Shown here: positions 1 through 12,715 of the stretch, piece by piece
Position numbering within the stretch: the first letter of the stretch is position 1
Layout: each line of letters starts with the position of its first letter
From: Thermothelomyces thermophilus ATCC 42464
Lineage: Eukaryota > Ascomycota > Sordariomycetes > Sordariales > Chaetomiaceae
Reading direction: 5' to 3'
NCBI RefSeq assembly: GCF_000226095.1
Contig: NC_016477.1
Location: 2,976,001-3,040,000, forward strand
Length of the DNA stretch: 64,000 nt
The notes under the pieces: model-generated
Database searches by the model: none
The model's input: only the letters and a program-made list of their open reading frames with translations
Told to the model about the DNA's origin: nothing
Program-made: the position numbers and the translations under genes

Positions 1-774
1 AGGCGGCTAAGCTACTATAATAGAGTCTTCTACTAGTTATTAGGTCTATTATAACGCTTCCTAGAGAAAACTAGTATCTTAGGAATCTTTGCTAAGATCG
101 AATTAATTAACTTCCTAGCTCGCTACCGCTAGTAATAACTCTATTAGCTACTCTTTACCTAGATGGTAGAAAGTCTTCTTATCGAAGTAAACGTTACAAG
201 TTATAATGACTCTATTAAGCTTAGATATCTAAATACAATAGATATTAGATATATAATATCCTATAAGATATCCTATTAGCCTATATAATAATACCTTAAA
301 GTCCTTTATATACTACTTAGCTTCCCTATCCTTATAGAGGATATATACCTAGCATTTATATATAAAGATACTACTTTAGTCTAGGTATAGGTTACTAGTT
401 AATATAATTGTTAAGCTAGGTTTGTACTAGCGAAAATACTATTTAAACTAGCTATAGAGTACTTCGTTAGGAGTTCTAAACAAGTAAGCACGGCTCGGGC
501 TTATCGTATATAAGTATACTACCGTTCATACACTTTCTAACTAGAGCTTTATAGGCAGATTCGTACTATTAAGTATCTTAATTAAGCATAAGATCAGTTC
601 TTACCTTACTTGCTCTACTAGTCTATTAGGCTTATAGGTATATAAAGGTAAGAGTTTAAGATTAATACCACTTTCTATAGCCTAAGTCTAATAGCATATT
701 AGTATACGCCCTATTAAATTAATTATTATAGTATTATTATCTTACTTAATCTTATAGATAGCAAGCCTATATTA
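1..774. repeat. RIP-decayed AT-rich repeat remnant
   Basis: This stretch is AT-rich and full of TA dinucleotides, with no open frame of useful length on either strand. That composition is what repeat-induced point mutation (CpA to TpA) leaves behind in Pezizomycotina. It presumably derives from transposable elements, but no domain or terminal repeat could be assigned. It runs off the left edge of the window. Confidence 0.7.
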
Positions 775-1200
775 TGTCACGGAAATATATATGCAGATGC
801 CGCCTAAGCCACTAGCACAAATAGGCCAATCAAGCCAAAGGAATGATAGACTAATCAGAACAGGATCATACTTAGTAAGAAATGATCCCAGCAGAGGATC
901 ACTAGCTCACGACATAAGCTAGGTAAGCCAGTATAGAGGATCACCACAACTGCTAGTGATCCTAGGATTATATATATATATAGATAGTCACTCGTTACGG
1001 TAGACTCTGAGAGTTCACTAGTGATAGTAACTCATAATCACAGTACTCATACCAAGCATTGCTAATTACTGTAAGAGACAACTCTAGTGTTGTTGTAAAC
1101 CCTTTGGCTTCACCGAATCCCTTAGACGACCTGCCTACTTGTCCCGCTTAATCTACCTTTGTCTGAACCCTTTTAGAAGAAGTCTGAGTTGGGTTTGTCA
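775..1200. repeat. LTR copy A (Ty3/Gypsy-type), detached
   Basis: It begins TGTCAC and ends GTCA, and it matches the repeat at 9063-9481 along its full length with scattered transitions. Its right-hand half also matches 1955-2406. No convincing target-site duplication was found around it. It is either a solo LTR or the 5' LTR of a second, mostly lost copy, because the first dozen bases after it resemble those after the LTR at 1955-2406. Confidence 0.75.
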
Positions 1201-1954
1201 TATATTAGTATCTTACCTAGCTCTCGAAATTCTATATAACTCTTATAATCTAGTCTAATGACTTTATTATTAAGAGGAAAGGGAAGAGCTTCCTATTATA
1301 TTTATTAACAATTATAAGTAGCTATTATAATCTATTAATCGCTTTAGGATAGTCAAATAGATCCTAGGCTACTCGCTAGAACAGATGTATAGACTTCTAC
1401 TTAGGTAGTATTTTCCTAGAGATAACCTTGCTTATATAAATATAAGTATAGCTCTTATACTTAATACGTGCCGTCCCCTTGATATAGACGTTTCTAGCGT
1501 TATTAATAAGCGCTTTTAATGCTTCTAGTCTAAGGTAGCTAGCTCTTAAGTGCTAAAGATCCTTAGTATCTTCCTTTATAGTAGGTAACGCTTACGTCTA
1601 GGACCTTCTACCATATATAATAAACACATTCTATAAAGATATACGAACGTTTACGATACCTGCTTTACTAATTAAGACATAGTCTAAGAGGCTCGAGTAG
1701 TAAGAAAGTAGCTTATATTCGAGAAAGGTATAATTATACTTACGTTCTAACTTATAAAGGATGACATTATTTTCTAATATTCCGAAACGTAATAAGTAAT
1801 CTAAGCTATAGTATTAAGCGCCTACCTTAAGCAATAGAGCTTCTAAGATAATATTAATATAGAATCCTTCAATAATAGCGATATCCTTAGGCATTAGGCT
1901 CTTGGTATACGGTCTATATAGTCTATCTAGAACGTTCTCGATCACCCAAGTACC
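1201..1954. repeat. RIP-decayed remnant between two LTRs
   Basis: AT-rich, TA-rich sequence with no long open frame. Only its first bases resemble the start of the internal region of the neighbouring Gypsy element; the rest matches nothing I recognise. It may be the left part of an older element truncated by insertion of the one at 1955-9481. Confidence 0.55.
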
Positions 1955-2406
1955 TGTCACAGATAAGTACATGGACGGCCCGGCAGGCTACAGCTAGGAC
2001 GCGGGATATTCCGATAGCCAATCACTTGACAGACCAATCAGAAGATTATTACTACCAAGACTAAGGTCTTCACTAGTAATAATAACATATCACCATCGAC
2101 AACGCGGAATCACGGAGTAAAAGGAGGAATAGTACTAGTAATAACTATTAAAGAGGGACAGATAATTATATATATATAGCTAGCTAGTCACTCGTTATAG
2201 TAGACTCTAGGAGTTTACTAGTGATAGCAACCTAACCTACAATCACAAGTACTTATACTAAGCATTACTAACTATTATAGGAGACAACTCTAGTGTTATT
2301 ATAAACCTTTTAGCTTTACTAAATCCCTTAGACGACCTATATACTTGTCCCGCTTAATTTACCTCCGTCTAAACCCTTTTAGAAGAAGTCTAAGCTAGGT
2401 TCGTCA
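1955..2406 (+). repeat. 5' LTR (variant B) of the Gypsy fossil
   Basis: Starts TGTCACAG and ends GTCA. From about 2165 to its end it aligns with the other two LTRs, including the block around the TTAGACGACCT motif and the AGAAGAAGTCT block. Its first 200 or so bases do not match them. The left part (U3 by position) is therefore a different subfamily sequence. Confidence 0.8.
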
Positions 2407-5400
2407 TACGTTACTATCACTCCCTTTGTTCTATTATAGTTTAGAACGGAGGTGACCTCGACCTCGACATCGATATAGCTACTAATATTACGGCCGAATA
2501 GCTGCTCGCTTAGCTTAGTCAACTCTAGCAGCAGATCTAGGAGTTAGACTAGAGAGATAAGGTTGCTTAAGCCCGAATTAAGGAACTCGAGAACGGTGAA
2601 AAGTACTTATAGAAACTGGTTAACGAGGCCTATGCCAAAATCGAAGCGCTCAAGACTGCCAAAGCGAGCCGCATTAAGATTAAACCACCTAGCAAATATA
2701 GAGGAACCAAGGAAGATCTTGTAGGATTCCTAACAAACCTCTAATCCTACTTCTAGCTTAATAACGACAAGTTTCTAGATGATAAAGCTAAAATTCTCTA
2801 TATAGCTATAAGATTAGAGGGCAAGGCACTTAGATAGTTTAAGCCTATGTAGAACGACTATCTTATTAAGGAAGACAAAGACGACCGAGACGTGTTTACG
2901 TAGGCAGTCTTCCGATCTTACGACCATTTCGAAGACGAGCTTCGGAAGGTTTTTAGCGATAAAGACAAGAAGATTTATATATAAGAAAGACTTGCTAATC
3001 TTTGACAGACTAAGTTAGTAGCCTCTTACGCTATATAGTTTAGATAGGATATATTTAAGTCTTAGCTTAACGACGAGGCATTAATATAACTATTCTATAA
3101 TGGCTTAAAGGAAAAGGTTAAAGACAAGCTATATAAGTATAATTAGCCTAAGACCCTGGACAAATATATTATATAGGCTATTAGAATCGATAATCGACTT
3201 TATATATAAGAGTAGTAGAAATAAGGACAAATAAATAGAACTATAGTTAAGGCTAACGACAAGAAAAAGCAAGTATACGTCAGTACCTCGTATAGGACGT
3301 ATCCTAGAGCTATAGATATAGATATAGCATAGAAGCAGGACAAGAAGAAAACGACTAAAGACAAGTCTAACATTACCTACTATAACTACAGAAAGAAAGG
3401 ACACTATAGACGAGAATATCAAAGCCTAAAGAAAGACTAGAAACCAGTCCCTAGAAAGGAAATTACGGCTATTAACGAAACCGCTAAGGATGTCATCGAA
3501 GTAGCGGCTACAAGCTATAAAGACAGGGACAGCGACATAGACAGTCTTAGATACGACGGCGACGGTAAAGATAAACAAGCACTGTACTCTGAACTGGTTA
3601 CTATAGATCTAGAAATAGGTCTTGCCGAATGGGATATAGTAGGAGAGTATATACTACTAATTTCGATTCTCCTAGCCTTAAGGTAGTAGGGTTTCATAGT
3701 TACCTAGAGGCGGGATAGATTGTAGATAACTGATACCTAAGGAATCGAAAGACCTGGACCTAATGTTCTATTCCTTTAGGAACGAATCGAATAGTACTAT
3801 AACAAAGTTTTCTAGCTTAATACGGAACTACGCGAATAGGATAAACACTTGATTTGACTTACCTAGTAGAGCAATAGAATAAGGGACAAGATAAGGGAAC
3901 TCCGATATATTGTAGAAACCATCAAAGGGGAACAGCCTATGACATATAATAGGCCTGACAGCTACGCCAAGCATTTTGACGATCAGCAACTTAGCTACAA
4001 CATATGGAACCCCGAGTACTAGTTTATATATATAAACTGTAGAAAAGACAAACGTACGTAGGAAAACTACTAGAAGAAATACTCCTACCTTAGCATTAGA
4101 GTACCTATAGCCTATATACAGTAGGAAGGATTTGGAAAAGAGTTCTAATACCTTCTAGGCAATGCTATATAACTATACCTGCGATACAAGGTATATATAC
4201 AAGTGCCCTAGTTCTAGTATATAGTATACAAATGCTAATACCACTTTCGCGACAAATTCGAAAGCAATTACTAGCCGACCTGACAAGGAAATAAGGATAG
4301 AAGCCTCTGCCCTATAGAATAGGTCTATAATGTAGGAAACAGAGCGGCCAAATTACTCTAGAAGATCGAAGCCCGTGATCTAGAAGGCATTACGGTAGTA
4401 CCAAAACGAGCCTAGCCTAGGTACTACGGAATAGGACGAGATATATAGGACTCGTGCTAGAGTAATAACTACCTCTATCACGCAGACGAAAAGAAATCGC
4501 GAATTTAGGAGCTCTAGATGAAGCTATAGTATATACGATAAAAAGTAGAACAGACTTAATGGTAGGAAGCTATAAGCACTTAATAGCTTATAGAAATAAG
4601 CACGATTGACAAAGCCGCTATTAGCCGAACAACCAAAGAGGTTAGCACTAACCTAGGAAATGGGTTAGGGCCCTTTGAGGGGCCTAGAAACCATTAATGC
4701 CTGTGTAGCGGCGAGAGGTAGCGTAGTATAGGAGGAACTAGTATAAGAGACCACTATATCAAGACCTCCTAGTAGAAATATAGGAAATCGCCGTAATCTT
4801 TGGACAATAGTAGTAAGATAAGTGACTATGGATAATAGTATAATAGAAGTAGTATAAAATGCTTGTACTAGTAGATAGTAGAGTAGAGATGAACCTGATT
4901 TTGCCGACGCTTATAAATTAGCTATAAATACCCTAGAGAATAAAGCGAAAGTATAGCATAGTCAAAGGGCTATTTCTAATGTAATAGGTATATAGGGAGA
5001 CTAAACCGATTGACATTACTATAGCAGGGAAGACTATAGTAGTCATATTTAGTATTATAGATATAGGTAACGATAAAGATATAATATTAGGGTTACTATA
5101 GTATAAAGATTATAACCTAGACATTAGCTAGAAGAATAGTAGCTACCTATAACCCTAAACAGAGTTATATTTAACTAGTAAGATAGGGAGTATATAAGGA
5201 TTGTAAGCAGACAATACTTAAGGGAAGGCATATCCTACAGATCTACTATAAAAGATAGATAGTAGCAGACAGACTACTATAGACTCTAGAAGAAGTAGTA
5301 TAATGACACCAACGTTACGATAGAAGGAACGAGCTAAACCGCCGATAGCTATTCTCTCCGTTAACGAATACAGAGCACTATAATTAGAGTAGTAGGTTAA

Positions 5401-8400
5401 GATAGGAGAAATTACTAGCATCGCTATAGATGGAACTAAGTTTGTATACTATTAGAAAACCGAGAGACGAGACAAGACTAGGGAAGTACCGAAGGAATAC
5501 AAAGGATACCTAGCATTCGAACCGAAATATCTAGAAGGACTACTAGAATATAGCCTATAGGATTACAAGATCAAGCTTAAGGAAGGAGCATGACTAAAGT
5601 TCTTTAAGATTTACTATATAAGCTAGATATAGAACGAAGAACTTAAGCGATATTTGGAGGAGAACTTCCGAAGAGGATATATCTGCCCGTTGATATCGCT
5701 AGTAGGCTATCTAATTCTATTTATACCTAAGAAAGATAGAAAGCTATAGTTATATATTAACTATCGGTAACTTAACGAATAGACTATGAAAAACTAATAC
5801 CTGTTACTACTAATCTTACGGCTCCGAGATTAGTTAGCAGGAGCCTAATATTTTACATATTTTGACTTGCTATTGGCCTATAACTATATATAGATCAAAG
5901 AAGGCGATGAGTGGAAAACGGCCTTTAGGACACCCTTTAGCTACTACAAGTACCTTATCATGCTATTCGGACTTATAAACGCGTTAGCAACGTTCTAAGC
6001 CCTAATTAATCAAGCTATCTACCCCTTTTTCGACAAATTTATAGTATATTATCCTGACAATATACTTATCTTCTCTAAGACGATAGACAAATACCGAAAG
6101 TATATAAAAGCAATGCTAGGTACGCTATATATATACAAACTATCAATTAACAAAGGAAAGAGCGAATTCTATATTAGGAAAACGGTATTTTTGGGATATA
6201 AAATATCTCTAAGATAAATTCGGATAAAACCTTTAAAAGTTAAAGCTATTAAGAATTAGCTACGACCGATATCAGTTATAGAAGTATAAAGCTTTATCGG
6301 ATTTACAAACTTCTACTAAATGTTCATTAGAAATTTCGGAGCAATTATACGACCTTTGCACGAACTCACTAAGAAGAGTACTAAATTCCAATAAGAAAAG
6401 CAATATAAGCAAGCATTTATATAGATCTATAACGCTATTACCGAAGATCTAGTACTAGTACTGCTAGACCCTAAGAAGCTATTCGAGGTAGAAACAGACG
6501 CTTTAGACTATACTATCGGAGGACAATTAGGATAACAAGACGAACAAGGAAAGCTATATCCTATAGCCTTCTTTTTAAAGAAGCTTAATAGACTACGTCT
6601 TAATTATCCGATCTACGATAAGGAATTACTTATAATTATTAAAGCTTTTAAGGAATAGTAACTATACCTTAGTAGTACGATTGAACCGGTATAAGTATAT
6701 ACGGATTACAAGAATTTACAATACTTTACAATAACAAAGGAGCTTAATAGATAATAAATATAATAGGTAGAATTCCTTATAGAATTTAACTTTAAGATCC
6801 GCTATAAAAAGGGCAAAGAGAACGTACGAGCAGACATCTTAAGCTAACGAACGGATTATACGGAAGGATAAACGGAAACAATACTATTATTATTCAAGGA
6901 ACGAATAGACGGAACGCTATATTACGAAACGTAGACACCTATAGAAGATAATCCACTTAACTCGTTCCTAGAATGTTATATAATCTTTTAAGAAGAAAGG
7001 ATTGACAAGATATAGTATTAAGTAGCACCTAGACTAGTAGTACCTAACAGAGTAAAAGAAAGAGATAGGAAACTCTAGTACCGAGGCAAAGTATATATCT
7101 ATAATAGGGATTAATAGCTACGAATGATTCGAGAACTCTATAAGTCGAAACTTGGAGGATATAAAGGAGTTACGAAGACTGTCGCATAAGTTAGGAAACA
7201 CTATGACTTTCTATAGTTAATAGTATAAGTTAAGGAAGTTGTATAGAACTATGATATTTGTAATCAAAGCAAAACGGCACGATATAAGCTATATAGGTTA
7301 CTTTAGCCACTGCTAATAGCTAATGAACTATAGAGTTTAGTCATAATAGACTTTATTATAAAGCTGCTAGAATCTAAGGATATAGCTATAGGAGTAATCT
7401 ACGATAATATTCTCACTATAATAGATTGCCTAACTAAATAGGTATACTTCTTTCCCTACAAAGAGACCTAGATAGCGGAATAGTTAGTAGATATAATCTA
7501 TCGGCAAGTTACATTAGTATATGCTTAGCCGTAAGAATAGATCACCAATAGAGACACCAAGTTTGTATTAAAGTTCTAGTAAGCGTTAATATAACGATTA
7601 GACGTTAATAGCAAGCTATCAATAGCATATTACCCATAGATTAACAGATAAACAGAACGACTAAACCAAGTTATTAAGTAGTATCTCCGTTCTTACATTA
7701 ACTATTAGTAAGACGACTAGGTTATACTATTACTAATAGTATAACTCGCTTACAATACGATACTAATAGAAACAACCAAAGTCATACCGTTCTTCGCAAA
7801 CTATAGATATAAAGCAGACCTTAGGTAAGGACTAGAGGTCATAGTACTAAGAGCAGTAGTCAAAGTGAAACAAATATATATACTATATAAAAAGCTTAAA
7901 AAGGAACTCGAGTTTGTCAAGACTAGAATAAAGAACTACTATGACAAATATAGGCTCGAGGGACCTTGCCTAGAGAGGGGAGACAAAGTCTACTTAATTA
8001 TACAAAACCTACGAACCAAACAACCAAGCATAAAGCTAGATTTCAAAAAGATTAGACCCTTCGTTATTAAAGAACGAATTTCGACATCTAACTACCGACT
8101 ATCGTTACCATTATCTATATGACTATAGACGGATGTTTTTTATATTTCGCTTCTCGAACTAGCACCGAAAAACACTAAGGTTGCTATATATATCGAAGCA
8201 AAAGATAAGGAAGAAGAATAAGACATTAAAGAAATTCTAGATTTATATATTATTAATAGGGAACTATAGTATCTAGTTAAATAGCTTAATTTTGGACTAG
8301 AAGATAGCTTATAGGAACTAGTTAAGAACTTAAACTACCCTAAGAAACTAGAATAGTTCTATTAGCAGAACCTAGATCGGCTAAAGGCAAACCTAGGATA

Positions 8401-9062
8401 GAATCGAAAATAACGCCTTAGTTAATAATGTTAACGCTACTATTAAGTTATACGATAGCCCCTAATTCCTACTATTTTACTGCCTCTAATTCGTCTAGAT
8501 TCGATAAACCCCGTATAACTATATCTGCCCCTTTCTCTACTAGGAACTCTCGTTATTTACGAACCTAAGTTAGATAGGCTAATGCCTTAGAAGCTTTATG
8601 TTAATATTCTTATAGCAAGGCTTCGGCCTCTTTCTCTTTAGCCTTTAAACGACGTTGCTTACGTATAATACGATCTATTACATTACAATTAGAGATATAC
8701 CCTTATAAGGAAATAGGAACTTATAAGAAGAAACTAGAACGCTAGAACTATCATAAGCATGACCCCGACATATATAAGCCTTATAGCGACGAGATTTTTT
8801 AATCATTTTATATATTTGGTTATACTCTACGTAATAGGAATACGCTATTACTATGAACCTGTGATTAGAAATAAACTAAGCTAAACGCTTATAGCGAATA
8901 GACGCTAGGGATCTATGTATATTAGATAGTATAATTAATAGTACGAAGGGCGACAAGGGACTAAGGAGAAAAACACGTACAAAGAACGTAAGGGATGTTA
9001 GCGCTATTTGAAACGGCCTAAAAGAAGGCTTTTAGGTCGAAAGCCTTAAAGGGAGGGCATCA

Positions 9063-9481
9063 TATTACAGAAATATATATACAGATACTACTTAGACTAC
9101 CGGTATAAACGGGCTAATCAAGCCAAAGGAACAAGAGGACCAATTATAACATAGGAAGTATAGTAATTATTACGCTTACTAGCGATCAAGGTAATCACCA
9201 CTATACAATCACTTACGATCACTATAATTAGGAGTAATCACTAGGATTATATATACATATAGATAGTCACTCATTAGGTAGACTCTAAGAGTTCACCAGT
9301 GATAGTAACTTACAATCACAGTACTTATACTAAGTACCGTTGTTAACTACTGTAAGAGACAACCCTAGTGTTATTATAAACCCTTTGGCTTTACCGAATC
9401 CCTTAGACGACCTGCCTGCTTGTCCCGCTCAATCTACCTTCGTCTGAACCCTTTTAGAAGAAGTCTGAGTTAGGTTTATCA
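9063..9481 (+). repeat. 3' LTR (variant A) of the Gypsy fossil
   Basis: Follows a purine-rich tract (AAAGGGAGGG, ending near 9058), as expected for the plus-strand primer site. It matches the LTR at 775-1200 over its full length, but matches the 5' LTR at 1955-2406 only in its right half. Confidence 0.82.
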
Positions 9482-10200
9482 CAGTTTAGGGTCTATAGTA
9501 TATACTAGCTAGTGTTATAGCTATCCTATCTGCTTACTAACATCTATAGTATATATGATATCTTTATAAAAGGAGTCTTATAATTATATAAATTCGGCTA
9601 TAATGGTTACATTAGAAGGTATTAAATCTATAGATATTAAAGGTAATAATCCTTCTAGGAGTTACTCCTAGGAAGCTAAGATAAGGTTATCTCTAGCTTA
9701 CTTATAGGTTAAGCGCTATAGAACTTCTAGATTTAGCTTATAGTTGCCATTAAGGTTAATAAATCCCTATATACTAGCAAATTTAGCCTATAACTATAGT
9801 TTAATATATTACAAGTTCTAGAAACTAGGCCCTATAAGGCATATAGAAGTCTTAACTAGGATCTCGGATATAATAGACACGTCGTTAAAAGCATATTAAA
9901 GCAAGGTAAGAGAGTTCGTAATAGAAGAAGCTACTACTAATATTAAAGATACGTCGGCAGAGGAGTAGTCAAGGCGCCGGGCTTATAACTGCCGAATATA
10001 GTAGGAGCTCTAGGAGCGTTAAAAGCAGTCTATAGTAGGTAGCTATACGAAGGAGACAGTACCTTGTTGAAACTATCTACAAAAGAGACAAAACGACTAA
10101 TATTTATAGATAAAGGAACTGGCCAATGCGTTGGCAACGACGCCTTATACGTTGTGGCACGTATGTGGCTAATACTCTTAGAAGCTCTACAGCTTCTGAC
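9482..10200. repeat. RIP-decayed remnant at the edge of the AT-rich block
   Basis: TA-rich sequence with no intact frame. A stretch near 9950-10070 has a residual basic, glutamine-rich coding look, but I cannot assign a family. The composition changes to ordinary GC content at about 10,140-10,250, marking the edge of the RIP-affected block. Confidence 0.55.
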
Positions 10201-11129
10201 AATCTGAGAATGGTGACTGCCGAATCAGTCGTCTCCAAGACTGGATAATTTGATTAATAAGGCAGCCAAAACGAGCAAGAACTACTGGAACCTATATGCA
10301 TTTACCTTACTAACCTCTAGAGAGGGCCATCTAATAAGTAAGGTACCTAATTCAACTTTGATCATCCCGAGCTTTCCTCGACCAACTTTGCGGTCCTTCC
10401 TCAAAAAGTCCAAATGCCCGTGTTCCCCAAGCGTCCCACCACCCTATGCACCTACCTAAGATACTTAACCTCCCTTCCAGGTTAAGCTCGATTCAGCTGG
10501 ATCCTCTCTGAGCTCCTCGCTGGTTGGCAGCAGAATCCTCCTTTTCCCTCCTAGACAAACGAAGGCACAGCCCTGCACGTATCGTGCGACGACTGTGTTA
10601 TGCCGCAATTGCGTTGCACAGACAATCAGACCTCGAAAATGCCCGCCCTGCACCTTTCCGGCCTTTGTTCCGATGGACTCCCTTGACTCCGCCTTCCATG
10701 CCGTTTGCTGCCATCAGCTTGCTGCCAGCTTCCGTCAATGAATTGCCACCGCGGAAAATCAGCACCAACCACGAGGCCGGGATCCGCGGACTCAGATGTC
10801 TCGCCGGTTAGCCGCAGCAGCACCGCAAAACCCATACAATCTTGGGCGTTTGATTTTGTGCCTCGGGGTAAGCTTCCCCCTTCTTCATGAGCATAGGCCA
10901 CAGGCACCCCAACTGGGCAGGCTTGAGCTAACCATGGCTGGCTGGGACTGATGACCGCTCTTCTCCTTCTATCGTTTCCCCATTCATGCACTAGAACACT
11001 CGCTCCTTTGACCGAACAATGAATCATCTACCGGAGAGTTTTATACACTCGTTCAAGTTGCTCTTGTTTTTTTAACTCGGATCAAGACTGCTAGAGGGCC
11101 CCCTTCCTGTGACAGCATCACCAGCAGCT
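10201..11129. other. Intergenic, upstream of the membrane protein gene
   Basis: Normal base composition returns here. Short overlapping frames occur on both strands but none resembles a protein. A TTTATACA element at about 11,039-11,046 lies roughly 85 bases before the next start codon and could serve as a TATA box. Confidence 0.5.
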
Positions 11130-12715
11130 ATGGACTCGTTTGTGCGCGAAGCCTTCTCACTGCTCGGAATCGGCTTGTTTGTGATTGGCCTCCGACTTTA
11201 CGTTAGAATATCCTCGGCTGGACTGAAACATCTCCATGCTGATGACTATCTCATGATCCTGGCCGCGGTAAGCGCCAGATCAGCGCGCGACATTCGAACC
11301 TCCACTGACTCGATGCTCAGGTGGCTTACTCCGTCGAAACATACCTAGCCTACTCGGTCGGCGCGTTCTGGAAAGGACTTGCCAACAATGGCATGACCGA
11401 CAAGCAGCGGTATCTGCTGGATCCGGACAGCGAGGAGTACCAATGGCGGTAAGAGATACCCTCTGCTAAGAGGAATGGTCACCGTGTTAACAAGAACCCC
11501 AAGCGTCAGCGGTTCAAAGACGCAACTGGCCGGGTGGTCCACTTACACCTTCTTACTCTGGGTCATCAAAGCGGCCATGTGCTCTTTTTATCTCCGTCTC
11601 ACTGTACGCATTGTCGGTGGTTCAACGGGGACCAGTAGTCGGGCTGACTGTAGCTTCAGGAGGGTCTCGGTTTTGAAAAGCGCATATATGCGGGCTTCGT
11701 TCTCATCTTTGCCACGTGGCTTGCTGTCTTGCTCTCCATCCTCCTGGGATGCCAACCGTTCCAGAAGAATTGGCAAATATATCCTGACCCTGGAAGTAAG
11801 GATATCTCACTGTTATGCCCACCATGCGCTGACGGACAGCAGATGCATGCCAGCCCGCTATTTCCAAAATCGACATCTTTGTCACCGTGGTTCTGAACGT
11901 TGTCACCGACATATATCTCATGAGCATTCCTCTCCCATTGCTCTGGAAGTCCTCGCTGAGATCGCTTAAGAAGGCAGGCCTTATGCTGCTCTTCTCCGGT
12001 GGCATCTTTGTCACGGCGGCAGGCGTTCTGCGTTGCGTTCTTATCATTGCTGTACGTTATCCGGCGTCCCACCAGTTCTGCATCTTGACCTGCGAGCCAC
12101 CGGCACCCAAGTTGGAGACTGACAGACCCTCTGGTTTTTAAGGATCCAGTCAACGGCGCCCAGAAGGCAGGATCATGGGCCGTACGGGAGACCTTTGTCG
12201 CTGTCGTCACATCAAATCTGCCCATGATCTCATCTCTCATTGCCCGCTGCTTCCGTCCGATCATCGGCAGCCTGCGATCACTGTCTTCATCTGCAAACAA
12301 GATGTCGAAGGCTCCACGAAGCCGAAACGGCAACGTCCGAAGTTTTATCCTGGAAAGCAAGGGGCCCCGTCGCGGCAGGGGACCGCGGAGCATTAATCCG
12401 ATCCCAGACTTTTCAATAAACGGTAGCGATGAGCAGATCTGCATCGACCCCAAAGGGAACGGAGGCTCGGCATTGGACGACATAGATCTCGAGGCCCACC
12501 GTGCAACTCGTCCTAGGGGCGGAGTAATCGTCAAACAAACGTCAGTGGAGGTGATTGAAACACGAAAATCCGGGGAGGAGGGTAACAAGTGCGATGTCGG
12601 CGACTACTATCTCGTGAAACAAGCACAGAGGGAGAGCGAGCTGCTGGCGCGGAAGTCAAGTGCTGGAAGAGGAAGGAGGTCGAGCACAACGTTTGGGATA
12701 GGAAGGGCCGCGTAG
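11130..12715 (+). CDS. PTH11/SAT4-type integral membrane protein (fungal rhodopsin-like domain)
   Basis: Six exons give 425 residues: 11130-11267, 11321-11448, 11510-11603, 11660-11795, 11843-12051 and 12143-12715. Every junction keeps frame with GT-AG ends, the last acceptor being AAG. The protein has the seven-helix fungal rhodopsin-like domain seen in PTH11-related and SAT4-type proteins: an N-terminal helix, the DDYLMILAA motif after it, WSTYTFLLWVIKAAMCSFYLRLT in the middle (helix 3), a GCQPF motif at the extracellular edge, the ACQPAISKIDIFVTVVLNVV block with the TDIYLMSIPLPLLW helix, and the NLPMISSLIARCF end of the domain. A charged tail of about 150 residues follows and is probably cytoplasmic. 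Such proteins sit in the plasma membrane; most have no known ligand. It is the first gene beside the RIP block. Confidence 0.88.

Larger units (their letters stand above)
1955..9481 (+). mobile_element. Ty3/Gypsy LTR retrotransposon fossil (chromovirus-like)
   Basis: A fossil of about 7.5 kb bounded by LTR-type repeats at 1955-2406 and 9063-9481, with a purine-rich tract just before the right repeat. The parts occur in the Gypsy order on the plus strand: a gag-like region at about 2440-3700 with a degenerate zinc-knuckle pattern near 3375-3420, a protease-like stretch near 4850-5100, reverse transcriptase at about 5560-6250, RNase H at about 6450-6900, integrase at about 7080-7900 and a chromodomain-like tail near 8190-8400. 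Integrase before the 3' end places it in Ty3/Gypsy rather than Copia. It is thoroughly broken, with dozens of interruptions spread over all parts in a TA-rich, RIP-type manner. RIP decay prevents dating by LTR divergence. I infer it is long dead. Confidence 0.85.

Noticed and set aside
7865-8122. Small open frame near the end of the Gypsy fossil
   Set aside because: It is the part of the decayed element around the integrase end, not a separate gene.
1-10200. CRISPR array or bacterial-type system
   Set aside because: The repeats are LTR copies and RIP-degenerate tracts; no regular spacer arrangement, and the gene structure is fungal throughout.
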